This document shows positions 19,252-27,873 of a stretch of DNA of 64,000 nucleotides, in pieces. A program made the position numbers and the translations under genes. The stretch's first letter is position 1. Every line of letters starts with the position of its first letter. Source of the DNA: JAHDHW01 sp965277415. Its GTDB lineage: Bacteria; Bacteroidota; Bacteroidia; Chitinophagales; Saprospiraceae. Location: positions 62,001-126,000 of the forward strand of contig CBDICS010000086.1 in NCBI GenBank assembly GCA_965277415.1, given 5' to 3'. The notes beneath the pieces are model-generated. The model had not been told where the DNA came from and did not search any database. It saw only the letters and a list, made by a program, of their open reading frames with translations.

Positions 19252-20241
19252 ATGAATACTAAAAAAATGAAGGTTGTTGTTTGTACAAAATATGGTTCTC
19301 CAGATGTACTTCAATTGAAAGAAGTAGAGCGACCTATACCAAAAGATAAAGAAATGCTGGTCAAGATTAAAGTATCTATAGTAACTGCTGCTGATAGTAT
19401 GATGCGAAAAGGGGTGCCCTATATCGGAAGATTGTTTATGGGATTGACGAAACCTAAATACCCTGTAACCGGGACTGGCTTTGCAGGAGAAGTGGTGGCA
19501 CTAGGTAAAGCGGTTAAACGATTTGAAATAGGCGATGAAGTCTTTGGAGAATCTGTTTTTGGCGCAGGTACGAATGCAGAATATCTATTGATACAAGAAG
19601 ATGGGGTAATTGCCAAGAAGCCTCAGAATATGACCTTTGAAGCAGTCGCCCCGACAAGTGATGGTCCGCTGACTTCTTTGAATTTGCTTAGGGATAAGGC
19701 CAAAATTAAGGAGGGGCAAAGCATATTGATTATAGGAGCCTCTGGTAGCCTGGGGACTGCTGGAGTACAGCTTGCTAAGCATTTTGGAGCAAAAGTAACG
19801 GGCGTGTGTAGTACAAGTAATTTGGAAATGGTAAAAATGCTTGGTGCAGATAAAGTGATTGATTACACGGTAGTCGATTTTACGAAAGAAGCAGAAACCT
19901 ATGATATTATCTATGATACAGTTGGAAAAAGCTCTTTTTCTAAATGCAAACATGTGCTTTCAAAGCATGGGATTTACCTTTCGCCTGTGCTTGATTTTTC
20001 ATCTCTTTTTCATATGATGACGATCTCCGTCTTCAGCAATAAGAAAGTGATTTTTGATGCTACAGGTATGCGACCTGTTCCGGAGCTTCGATCGCTTTTA
20101 CATGAACTTAAAGAATTAATGGAATTAGGAAAACTAAAATCAGTTATTGACCGACGTTATCCCTTAGAACAAATCGTGGAGGCACATGAATATGTAGATA
20201 CTGGACACAAAAAAGGAAACCTTGTTATTAAGTTTGATTAA
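19252..20241 (+). CDS. MDR-family NAD(P)-dependent oxidoreductase (zinc-free, quinone-reductase type)
   Basis: A 329-aa medium-chain dehydrogenase/reductase. Residues about 10-130 form the GroES-like substrate domain (GTGFAGEVVALG, RFEIGDEVFG) and about 150-290 the Rossmann domain with the dinucleotide motif IIGASGSLGTAGVQLAK. The zinc-binding cysteines of true alcohol dehydrogenases are absent, which places it with the zeta-crystallin/quinone oxidoreductases that reduce enones or quinones with NADPH in the cytoplasm. Length is normal for the family. Start is ATG 19252; ATG at 19267 (MKVVVCTKYG) is an equally good start. It is a single gene, divergent from the toxin operon, with no functional link to it visible. 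Confidence 0.9.
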   Translation: MNTKKMKVVVCTKYGSPDVLQLKEVERPIPKDKEMLVKIKVSIVTAADSMMRKGVPYIGRLFMGLTKPKYPVTGTGFAGEVVALGKAVKRFEIGDEVFGESVFGAGTNAEYLLIQEDGVIAKKPQNMTFEAVAPTSDGPLTSLNLLRDKAKIKEGQSILIIGASGSLGTAGVQLAKHFGAKVTGVCSTSNLEMVKMLGADKVIDYTVVDFTKEAETYDIIYDTVGKSSFSKCKHVLSKHGIYLSPVLDFSSLFHMMTISVFSNKKVIFDATGMRPVPELRSLLHELKELMELGKLKSVIDRRYPLEQIVEAHEYVDTGHKKGNLVIKFD

Positions 20242-20266
20242 AGGACACTTATTTGCTTCCTGTCCC

Positions 20267-20437
20267 ATGGCAATTGCAAGAACGATATTTTAGACGTGTG
20301 TTATGGTGATCAGTCCTATGGACTGTGTGATTTGGTGATCGCTTCGCTTGTGAGGAGCTACTTTGGGCAGTCTTCAAAAAATTTGGTCATTTATTTTTAC
20401 TCAATTCATATTTAATAGATAACCTTGCGATTGCCAT
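20267..20437. repeat. inverted and direct repeats flanking a 140-bp spacer
   Basis: ATGGCAATTGCAAG (20267-20280) and CTTGCGATTGCCAT (20424-20437) are inverted with one mismatch. In addition CTTCCTGTCCCA occurs directly at 20256-20267 and 20439-20450. This symmetric framing of a non-coding spacer sits immediately upstream of the eCIS-core effector gene. It resembles the remains of a small insertion, but no transposase or target duplication can be made out. Confidence 0.45.
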
Positions 20438-20513
20438 ACTTCCTGTCCCAAGGAACTAGGAAATTTAATACAATATTCATATATTGAATATGTTTATATT
20501 TTTTATGTGAAAT

Positions 20514-22946
20514 ATGAAAGCCCCAGTCGATAAAAAAAAGAATGAACCTGAACAGGCATCTACTTCTCAAAAAGTGGGAACTATGCCTGTGCCATTCTTC
20601 GTAGACAATCGCCCTGAAGCGATAGCTCAAAGAAAAATGCAGGAGAAGGCTGATAATAGTCCGCAAGCCAAAAAAAATGCTCAACTTCAGGCTAAAGCAG
20701 ATCGTTTTTCCAATGGAGTATCCATTCAGAATAAAGTGATTCAGCCCAAAGAAAAGGCTAATCGTACTGGACTACCCGATCATCTTAAATCTGGAATAGA
20801 AAATCTTTCTGGAATTTCAATGGATGATGTCAAAGTGCACCGAAATTCTCCTGAACCAGCGCAATTAAATGCGCATGCTTATGCGCAGGGGACTAATATT
20901 CATTTGGGACCTGGTCAGGAAAAACATTTACCTCATGAAGCTTGGCATGTGGTACAACAAAAACAGGGGCGGGTTAAACCGACTATGCAGATGAAAGGTA
21001 GCGTGAATGTGAATGATGATACGCATCTGGAAAAGGAAGCGGATGTGATGGGAGCTAAAGCTTCCAGTAGGTCTAATATAGATCAAAAACCAGTTCAGAA
21101 AAAGAAATCAGAAATCCTGCAAGAAAATGATATTATCCAAGGGGTATTTTGGGAATATGAGGACGGTAAATACATTTGGCATAAAGAAGAAGTAGATAAA
21201 AAATTGTGGATTCCAAAAGAAGATGATACTGGTGCTCATGAAACACATACTTGGCATTTGGGGGCGTACAAAAAAAAGGTATGGTTAAACAAAAAAAAGA
21301 TCAATGCGGCAAAAAAACAAGAACAAAAGCAAAAACAAAAAACAAAATCAAAAGCAGCGTTAGAAGCAGCTAATCAAAAAGAAAAAGAACAAAAAAATAA
21401 ACTTTTAACAGATGGATTTAGTCAGGAAGATACAGATAAGATTTTTGATTTAATCCATTCAAGCGGAATCCCTGCATTGCTGGAATTATTTGAATTGAAG
21501 GGAGCTGAAAAAGCAAAACAAACCATTGAGCTGGTAGAGTTATCGGAGGAATTGGATATTGATACTAATTATTTGAGTGTATTTGAAAAGAGTACAGGCA
21601 AGGATCCGAACGAAATTACGAACTTCCTTGTATCAATAAAGAATGAACTAGGTATTGATCCCTCGAACTTCTTAGAAGAAACCCATGAGCTATTAAAAAA
21701 ATCTTATACTTTTCCAAAGATAATTGAAATAGCTGGCTTCTTAAAAAAGTTCGATGTAACTACTAACAAATTATTTGAGTTGGCTACTATTTTTCCCACT
21801 CACAATAAATTGTTGGACTTCCTCAAAAAAATTACTGCTTACGGAAATCCGACTTCAGAAAAATTAGATACTATTTTAGGTTTAAAGTTATTTGAATTTA
21901 AGCAAAGCGAAATATCCACTTTACTTAACTGTTTTAAGAAAATAGGAGGATCAACATTAGAGAACTTTATTGCTATCATGACTCGATTTGGTAAATTTGA
22001 TTTTATAGCGGTCAAGGAATTTATTAAGGCGATTCCAAATGATATAGATGATTTGAGTTTATGGGTAGAAGATATTAAATCTGATGAGGATTTGGTCACT
22101 ACAAGGTTCTTGCTATTAAAGTTAAATTCTAAAGAAATTGCAAAAATAAAAAACGGTAAGAAGGCTGCTAATTTTATCGATAATCTTTATAGATTAGTTG
22201 TAGACAAAAACTATGCGTTTGCTGATCTACTTCCTATAAAAATACGTTTAGATACATCTCTTCATAGTCAATATACGAGTTTGGCATTTATTATTGAATT
22301 GATAAAATATGAAAATGACATTGGACATATAAAAAATTATATTAATGCTACTACCGTTAAAATGAAAGATTTATTAGATGTTTTAAAAAACGCTATCTAT
22401 AGCGAAGCAACTATAAAAAATAATTTGACAGCCCTTATTGCTGTTGCTAAAGGTGATCCCGAAAGGATTCTTAAAATTGCGGAAAGTACAGATAAGGGAA
22501 CTGCTACAGCTATCTTAGATGAATTAAGAACAAATAGTGCTGATTTTCAAAGACTTGCACCACCTGGTACAGGATGGTCTACTTTTAAGCATGGGCATAC
22601 GTTTAATTTACCGATAATTGAGGAAAATCATATACTCAGAAGGCATACAAGAAAACATTTAGTAGAACTTACAGATAAAGGAAGAACAAGTGTATTCACT
22701 AAAAATTATATAAACAGCGATGCAGATTTACACAGTAAACTTAAAACGTTTATTAATGGATATGGGCAGAATGCAAAAACTTCAACGGGAGATAATCAAA
22801 GAATATCTAACGGAGGGTTAACTTTGATTGTAAAATATATAAATCCTGATTTTAGAATTATTACTTTTTATCCTGTTCATAGTCATACTGATTTTGAAAT
22901 ACCGGATAGAGTAATATTTATGGCATTTAATAATTTTACTAAATAA
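20514..22946 (+). CDS. eCIS-core (DUF4157) effector with putative RNase-like C-terminus
   Basis: An 810-aa protein. Residues 29-42 (FVDNRPEAIAQRKM) match the N-terminal motif of cargo proteins linked to extracellular contractile injection systems. Residues about 85-182 are the eCIS-core domain: LKSGIENLSGISMDDVKVH, then LPHEAWHVVQQKQGRV with the zincin-like HEAWH at 141-145 and a downstream HLEKEADVMG carrying acidic ligands. A Lys/Gln-rich linker follows (about 255-300), then a long all-helical region (about 300-680). Residues 684-810 look like a toxin module: HILRRHTRKH (His 706, 711, 715), a Thr-Phe pair near 725-728 and a late ITFYP strand, as in EndoU/BECR-fold ribonucleases. No injection-system genes are in the window. 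Start ATG 20514; no signal peptide. The helical middle is unrecognised. Neither enzymatic role is proven by sequence alone. Confidence 0.8.
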   Translation: MKAPVDKKKNEPEQASTSQKVGTMPVPFFVDNRPEAIAQRKMQEKADNSPQAKKNAQLQAKADRFSNGVSIQNKVIQPKEKANRTGLPDHLKSGIENLSGISMDDVKVHRNSPEPAQLNAHAYAQGTNIHLGPGQEKHLPHEAWHVVQQKQGRVKPTMQMKGSVNVNDDTHLEKEADVMGAKASSRSNIDQKPVQKKKSEILQENDIIQGVFWEYEDGKYIWHKEEVDKKLWIPKEDDTGAHETHTWHLGAYKKKVWLNKKKINAAKKQEQKQKQKTKSKAALEAANQKEKEQKNKLLTDGFSQEDTDKIFDLIHSSGIPALLELFELKGAEKAKQTIELVELSEELDIDTNYLSVFEKSTGKDPNEITNFLVSIKNELGIDPSNFLEETHELLKKSYTFPKIIEIAGFLKKFDVTTNKLFELATIFPTHNKLLDFLKKITAYGNPTSEKLDTILGLKLFEFKQSEISTLLNCFKKIGGSTLENFIAIMTRFGKFDFIAVKEFIKAIPNDIDDLSLWVEDIKSDEDLVTTRFLLLKLNSKEIAKIKNGKKAANFIDNLYRLVVDKNYAFADLLPIKIRLDTSLHSQYTSLAFIIELIKYENDIGHIKNYINATTVKMKDLLDVLKNAIYSEATIKNNLTALIAVAKGDPERILKIAESTDKGTATAILDELRTNSADFQRLAPPGTGWSTFKHGHTFNLPIIEENHILRRHTRKHLVELTDKGRTSVFTKNYINSDADLHSKLKTFINGYGQNAKTSTGDNQRISNGGLTLIVKYINPDFRIITFYPVHSHTDFEIPDRVIFMAFNNFTK

Positions 22947-23030
22947 CTAATCTGAAAACTTCTACGGAATTAGTATTCAAGATTAACCTTCCTTCGTATC
23001 TTCATGCCTATCTTAAGGGAATGTATACAT

Positions 23031-23786
23031 ATGAAATCAATCGACTTAAATTGTGATATGGGAGAATTGAAATCCGAACAAGCGCAAAATTTTGACTCGG
23101 AGATTATGCCATATATTTCTTCCTGCAATATTGCTTGTGGGTTTCATAGCGGAAACCCAGAGCTTATCGAAAGCACTATTAAAGCTGCTATTCGGCATGG
23201 CGTAAAAATAGGTGCACACCCTTCTTATAATGATCGCGAACACTTTGGAAGGGTTTCCATAAAAATAAATCGTTCGGTTTTAATGGCAGAATTAAGGTAT
23301 CAAATTAGTGCTATAAAAGGAATGGTGGAAAGTATGGGTTCTTGTCTAAATCATGTAAAGCCTCATGGTGCCTTATATAATGATATGGCAATGGATGCAG
23401 GCTTAGCAAATGATTTTGTAGCACTTGTAAAAACGATTGACCCTAATCTAAAAATATTTGCTCTGGCTCACTCTGTATTGATTGAGGTTTGTAAGAAACA
23501 TGGAATGAAATATGTGAATGAAGGTTTCGCTGATAGGCGATATGAAAAATTAAATGAACTTCGAAGTCGTCAATTTGAAGATGCAGTAATTCATGAGTCT
23601 GAAGAGGTGCTGGCTCAGATTGAATATTTTTTAGAGGGTAAAGTACAATTACAGAATAAAGCAATTCAAAAAATCAAGGTAGATTCTATTTGCCTGCACA
23701 GTGATACAAAAGGAGCAGTGGTATTAAGTCAGATCATTTATCAATACCTAAAAGAAAATAATGTTAGAATCGCTGCAATTATTTAA
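23031..23786 (+). CDS. pxpA: 5-oxoprolinase subunit A (LamB/YcsF family)
   Basis: A 251-aa cytoplasmic subunit of the ATP-dependent 5-oxoprolinase PxpABC, which opens 5-oxoproline to glutamate. The family signature is complete: IDLNCDMGE at the N-terminus, CGFHSGNP, GAHPSYNDREHFGR, VKPHGALYNDM and the C-terminal SICLHSDTKGAV. An upstream in-frame ATG at 23004 would add nine residues, but ATG 23031 gives the canonical MKSIDLNCDMGE start and normal length. It overlaps pxpB by 26 bp, so the three genes form a translationally coupled operon. Housekeeping salvage of damaged glutamate/glutamine; no link to the neighbouring toxins. Confidence 0.96.
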   Translation: MKSIDLNCDMGELKSEQAQNFDSEIMPYISSCNIACGFHSGNPELIESTIKAAIRHGVKIGAHPSYNDREHFGRVSIKINRSVLMAELRYQISAIKGMVESMGSCLNHVKPHGALYNDMAMDAGLANDFVALVKTIDPNLKIFALAHSVLIEVCKKHGMKYVNEGFADRRYEKLNELRSRQFEDAVIHESEEVLAQIEYFLEGKVQLQNKAIQKIKVDSICLHSDTKGAVVLSQIIYQYLKENNVRIAAII

Positions 23787-24468
23787 TTCAAAAGTTACCG
23801 TACAAAATTATAATAATGATTTTCTGATTTTAAAACCAGAACTGATTTCGGAAACAAGGCATATAGGAAAAGCTATTTTTCAAAAGGGATTTGACTTTAT
23901 TGATGAGGTAATTGCTACAGAGCTTGAAATTTGTTTAAAGCTTAATTCAAGTTTTGAAATTTCTAAAATAAATCGACTTAAAGATATTGAGCAACAAGAA
24001 AGGAGTCAATATGATACTTATCTTTTACCGATATTTTTCAAGGACCATGACGACTGGGGTGAAGTACAATCAAGTACAGGTTTAAGTAAAAATGCGATCA
24101 TCTCAACACTCGTGACTACTGATTTTTCAATCGCCATGTTTGGTTTTTTACCGGGCTTCATTTATCTCGATGGTCTAGACCCTTTACTGCATGTTCCTCG
24201 TAAAACAGTGCCTTCTAAATATGTCAAAGCCAATTCTATGGCTATTGGAGGAAAGTATTTGGGACTGTATGCATTGGATAGTCCCGGAGGCTGGCATGTC
24301 ATTGGGCAAATGCCGATACCGATTCTACAAATACCTGATTTGCCCCCAGTAACTTTAAATCCCGGAGATAAAATAAGGCTTCGATCAATTGAAGCTTCAG
24401 AGTATAAGTATCTATTAAATCAGCCCATTTCTTTAAAAGAGTATAATGCCCAATTTAGAAATAATTAA
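23761..24468 (+). CDS. pxpB: 5-oxoprolinase subunit B (KipI-like)
   Basis: A 235-aa protein of the PxpB/KipI family, partner of PxpC in 5-oxoprolinase. The core signature is FGFLPGFIYLDGLDPLL followed by VPRKTVPSKYVKANSMAIGG and a SPGGWHVIGQ motif, all in the expected order, with a final PGDKIRLRSI strand. Length is normal. Its ATG lies inside the end of pxpA (26 bp overlap), and its own end overlaps pxpC by 23 bp, showing strong coupling. The Bacillus KipI homologue is known as a kinase inhibitor, but with pxpA and pxpC present the oxoprolinase role is much more likely. Confidence 0.95.
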   Translation: MLESLQLFNSKVTVQNYNNDFLILKPELISETRHIGKAIFQKGFDFIDEVIATELEICLKLNSSFEISKINRLKDIEQQERSQYDTYLLPIFFKDHDDWGEVQSSTGLSKNAIISTLVTTDFSIAMFGFLPGFIYLDGLDPLLHVPRKTVPSKYVKANSMAIGGKYLGLYALDSPGGWHVIGQMPIPILQIPDLPPVTLNPGDKIRLRSIEASEYKYLLNQPISLKEYNAQFRNN

Positions 24469-25279
24469 AGCTGGACTTATGACCAGTATCCAAGACCTTG
24501 GCCGAAAAGGATTCGCCTTTTATGCGATTCCTAATGCTGGAGCGATGGATAAGCGTGCAGCAAAAATTGCGCTTTTGCTTTTAAATAAAAAAGAAGACAG
24601 CCCGCTTATTGAATGTACCTCGACTGCTCCTCACATCATTTTTCATGCGCCTACCCAGATTGCAATTACTGGAGCAGATTTTAAATGGACAATAAATAAT
24701 AAAGAAATAAATCGGAATACACAGATAGAAATAAAAGAAGGAGATATTCTCAAAGGATTATATGCTAAAGATGGCCTAAGAGGTTATATTGCAATAAATG
24801 AAACATTAGAAATAGAGAAAGTTTATAATTCTTATTCGACTTATACCAATGCTAAAATCGGAGGTTTCAAAGGACGGATACTTAAAAAAGGAGATATCAT
24901 AGAATGGACGCCAAAGGAAAAGATAGTATCCATAAACCCAATGATTCCAATACAAAAAGGCCCAGAATTTTCTTTATTAAGTGAAACTTCCAAACAAACC
25001 TTAACCTCAAACATATACACCATCAGTACAGATAGTAACCGAATGGGGATTCGATTATTAGGAGCCAAGCTAGAGAGCAATAGTTCCCAATTGGAATATA
25101 GCCTGCCTGTACTACCCGGATTTATTCAATTGCCACCTAGTGGTTTACCAATCATCGTTTTACAAGACGGACAAACGACCGGAGGATACCCACGTATCGC
25201 TTATATTCCGACTCCATATTTATCGAAACTGAATCAGATTCCTTTGGGAGGGAAGCTTGAGTTTGGGTGGATGGGGTGA
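24446..25279 (+). CDS. pxpC: 5-oxoprolinase subunit C (biotin-dependent carboxyltransferase-like, KipA)
   Basis: A 277-aa protein of the PxpC/KipA family. Signatures are LMTSIQDLGRKGF near the N-terminus, IPNAGAMDKRAAKIAL, ITGADFKWTIN, and the C-terminal SDSNRMGIRL and LQDGQTTGGYPRIA blocks. It is a little shorter than many homologues (about 300-310 aa) but all key blocks are present, so it appears intact. It starts 23 bp before the end of pxpB. The gene ends only 16 bp from the convergent TonB-type barrel gene, with no clear terminator between. Confidence 0.95.
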   Translation: MPNLEIIKAGLMTSIQDLGRKGFAFYAIPNAGAMDKRAAKIALLLLNKKEDSPLIECTSTAPHIIFHAPTQIAITGADFKWTINNKEINRNTQIEIKEGDILKGLYAKDGLRGYIAINETLEIEKVYNSYSTYTNAKIGGFKGRILKKGDIIEWTPKEKIVSINPMIPIQKGPEFSLLSETSKQTLTSNIYTISTDSNRMGIRLLGAKLESNSSQLEYSLPVLPGFIQLPPSGLPIIVLQDGQTTGGYPRIAYIPTPYLSKLNQIPLGGKLEFGWMG

Positions 25280-25295
25280 GGTGTTTTTCCTCCCC

Positions 25296-27674
25296 CTAAT
25301 GCCGACGCCTAGCACCCGAAAATTCCATAGCTTCCCCTTTCCCAAATCCATAACTGAATCCTAAGGTGATGAAGCGACCTCTTTGGCGGTAGCTATAGAC
25401 ATAGAAGTCGTCCTGAAGTGTTTCACTTTCTCGGAAACGCGAAGCGAATATATCTCGTACACTAAAGTTGAGTACTCCTTTGCCTTTTAAGATTTTTTTA
25501 CGCAAGCCGAGGTCTGCAAATAGATTGGCTGAATTTTGCCCTTGTACTGTTTTATATTTTGATCGATAATGCCCTGTGATTTCGAAATCAATCTTTAATG
25601 GAAGTTTCAATTTCGAAGTCCATTTTGTTGACCATCGACTTGCTTTGAAATCAAAATTAGTTGTTTCAAAAGTTCCTGCTCTATTGAAATAATTATAGTT
25701 GATATCTCCATTGAATGATAGCCATTTTTTGGGACTATACTTTGCATTGAATTCTAAGCCTGTTGCACGATTCGTTCCGATATTAATCGGTTTAAAAGTA
25801 TTGACATTGTTTTCGAAAGTAGAAATTCGTTCGACGACATCAGTAGTATACCGATAATAAACGGAGAAATTTAAAGAAGTCTTTCCAATAATATAGATAC
25901 TCGCTATTTCATACGAGTCTGAAAATTCAGGTTGTAAGTCGGGATTGCCGGTGCGGATACTAAAATTGTTTCTAATGTTGAAAAACGGATTTAAATCCCA
26001 TAGCCTCGGGCGGAAAACTCGTCTGGAATATCCAGCTTGCAAAGAAAAGGCTTCTGTCAATTTATAAGAAGTGTGTGCACTCGGAAAGAGGTTTGTATAA
26101 TTTTGATTGTTTGATTTATTAGTGTTGACTAATAAGGTATTCAAATCGGTGTTTTCTAACCTAAGGCCTAATTTTAAGCCCCATTTATTACCTTCATAAG
26201 CGCCTGTTCCATATACACCTAAGACTTTTTGATCGTACTCAAAAATATTGGTTAGACCAGGGTCGGCTATCCATTCTCCATTGACTGCATTACTCACAGC
26301 ATAATCATTACTGACATCTTGTAAGACATATTGTGCACCAGTTTCTAAGCTCCAATACTTAGAAAAAGGTTTGTTGTAATCTAGTTTGAAAGTATATTTG
26401 GCTTCTTTGAATTTAGTTCTTGTCAATTGGTCAGAGAGGTCGGGATCGCCAAAGACAGCGATGTCATTGAATTCAGAAGAAAGGTCTTTACCAAAAAAAT
26501 TACCTAAGGCACTGAATAATAAATTATGCTCCTTATGATCTTTAAAATCGCTTTTGTATTGCAGCTCATATTGCCATTTTGGATTGGTTGCTTCGGTTGT
26601 TTCTGTTCGATACCATTGTGAAGTCACGGTATTGGTCTCGTCTAAAATACTAAAGTCATTTCGAGAAGGTTGGTCTTCTATTTCGTAAGCAAAGTTTCCG
26701 GAAAGGCTTAAGACATTTTGAGCATTAATATGATAATCTGTACCGAGGATAAGGTTGTAGAAATTTTCATTTCTAAAGTCTTTGCCATTGGTTTTGATGG
26801 TTCGATTAGAAACTAAATCCTGATTGATGTTCTCTGTGTTATTGGGCAACTCCCGATAACCGACTCCTATTTGTGTAAAAAGATTGAACTTTTCTGTTCT
26901 GCGATTCAAACTTAATCCAACACTATGATTATGTGGAACTCCCGTATTGATACTGACCGAACCATTCATCCCTTTACGCTCTTCTTTTTTGATCACGATG
27001 TTAATGATTCCTGAAGTTCCTTCGGCATCGTATTTAGCGGATGGATTGGTAATTACTTCGATCTTGTCTATCATATCGGCAGTGATTGTTCCTAGTGCAT
27101 TGCCCTGTTGATCTGCAATCACAGAAGGTTTGCCATTGATTAGAATCTGAACACCACTGCTTCCGCGCAAACTGATTTCCCCTTCGATACTAACATTGAC
27201 GGACGGAACATTATTTAATACTTCGAGCGCACTGGCACCAGTACTGCTCAGGTCTTTCCCGACATTAAAAACCCGCTTGTCAAGTTTGAACTCTGTACTA
27301 GATTTTTCAGCTCTAACCACGACCTCGTCTAGCGTTTGTGCATCTTCAACTAAATAAATTTTACCCAAATCAACCAGCCCATTATTGATTGAGAAATTGT
27401 CAATCTTTTGATTGATAAAACCAATAAAACTGATTTCAATATAAAAATCGGGCTGATCTACTTTGATTTGAAAATTTCCATCTAGATCAGTTGTGACTCC
27501 TGTGATCGGTTCTTGTGTTTGCTTATTGGCTATCATAACCGTTGCGAATTCAATCGCATGACCACTGCTGCTTTCTAAGACTGTTCCTTTGATAGATAAT
27601 GCTTGATTTTGAGCAATAATAGAATGACTACTAAAAATAAAAGCAAAAACTAGGATTCGACTAATGAGATTCAT
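25296..27674 (-). CDS. TonB-dependent-receptor-like outer membrane barrel protein
   Basis: A 792-aa outer-membrane protein. It has a Sec signal (SHSIIAQ near residue 22), a carboxypeptidase-regulatory-like beta domain (about 27-110, GTVLESSSGHAIEFATVMIA), a plug domain (about 125-225, LEVLNNVPSVNVSIEGEI, then DKIEVITNPSAKYDAEGTSG) and a beta barrel of the OMP_b-brl family to the end. In Bacteroidota such proteins import or export unknown substrates; nothing here identifies the ligand, and no SusD partner follows. It is divergent from a LytS/LytTR two-component pair, an arrangement that makes it a plausible target of that pair. Start ATG 27674. Confidence 0.92.
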   Translation of the reverse strand: MNLISRILVFAFIFSSHSIIAQNQALSIKGTVLESSSGHAIEFATVMIANKQTQEPITGVTTDLDGNFQIKVDQPDFYIEISFIGFINQKIDNFSINNGLVDLGKIYLVEDAQTLDEVVVRAEKSSTEFKLDKRVFNVGKDLSSTGASALEVLNNVPSVNVSIEGEISLRGSSGVQILINGKPSVIADQQGNALGTITADMIDKIEVITNPSAKYDAEGTSGIINIVIKKEERKGMNGSVSINTGVPHNHSVGLSLNRRTEKFNLFTQIGVGYRELPNNTENINQDLVSNRTIKTNGKDFRNENFYNLILGTDYHINAQNVLSLSGNFAYEIEDQPSRNDFSILDETNTVTSQWYRTETTEATNPKWQYELQYKSDFKDHKEHNLLFSALGNFFGKDLSSEFNDIAVFGDPDLSDQLTRTKFKEAKYTFKLDYNKPFSKYWSLETGAQYVLQDVSNDYAVSNAVNGEWIADPGLTNIFEYDQKVLGVYGTGAYEGNKWGLKLGLRLENTDLNTLLVNTNKSNNQNYTNLFPSAHTSYKLTEAFSLQAGYSRRVFRPRLWDLNPFFNIRNNFSIRTGNPDLQPEFSDSYEIASIYIIGKTSLNFSVYYRYTTDVVERISTFENNVNTFKPINIGTNRATGLEFNAKYSPKKWLSFNGDINYNYFNRAGTFETTNFDFKASRWSTKWTSKLKLPLKIDFEITGHYRSKYKTVQGQNSANLFADLGLRKKILKGKGVLNFSVRDIFASRFRESETLQDDFYVYSYRQRGRFITLGFSYGFGKGEAMEFSGARRRH

Positions 27675-27861
27675 AATTCACGTTTTAAACAAACTTTAAT
27701 GCTGCAAATAAACAGTGATTTTTCACAATAAAGAAATACTTTCTTTGAACGGTAAATATTAAGGGGTGAACGACAAAATTAAAATTTAGAGAATAAATGT
27801 TGTTTACCTAATAGAATTTGTCGTTGAGCGGAATAGTCTTTCTATACTCCCCTTGAAATGT

Positions 27862-27869
27862 TAACTTTG
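27862..27869 (+). promoter_or_regulatory. Bacteroidota -7 box TAACTTTG
   Basis: TAACTTTG matches the Bacteroidota -7 consensus TAnnTTTG. It ends only 4 bp before the first possible ATG (27874) of the histidine kinase gene. If it is the real promoter, the mRNA would be leaderless from 27874, or translation begins at the second ATG (27898). No good -33 TTG is at the right distance. Confidence 0.5.
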
Positions 27870-27873
27870 AGAT

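Noticed and set aside
20473..20491. Inverted repeat ATATTCA-N5-TGAATAT upstream of the eCIS-core gene, considered as an operator shared with the TcB-TcC repeat
   Set aside because: The arm sequences differ from those at 18844-18862; the similar 7-5-7 layout in AT-rich DNA is likely chance.
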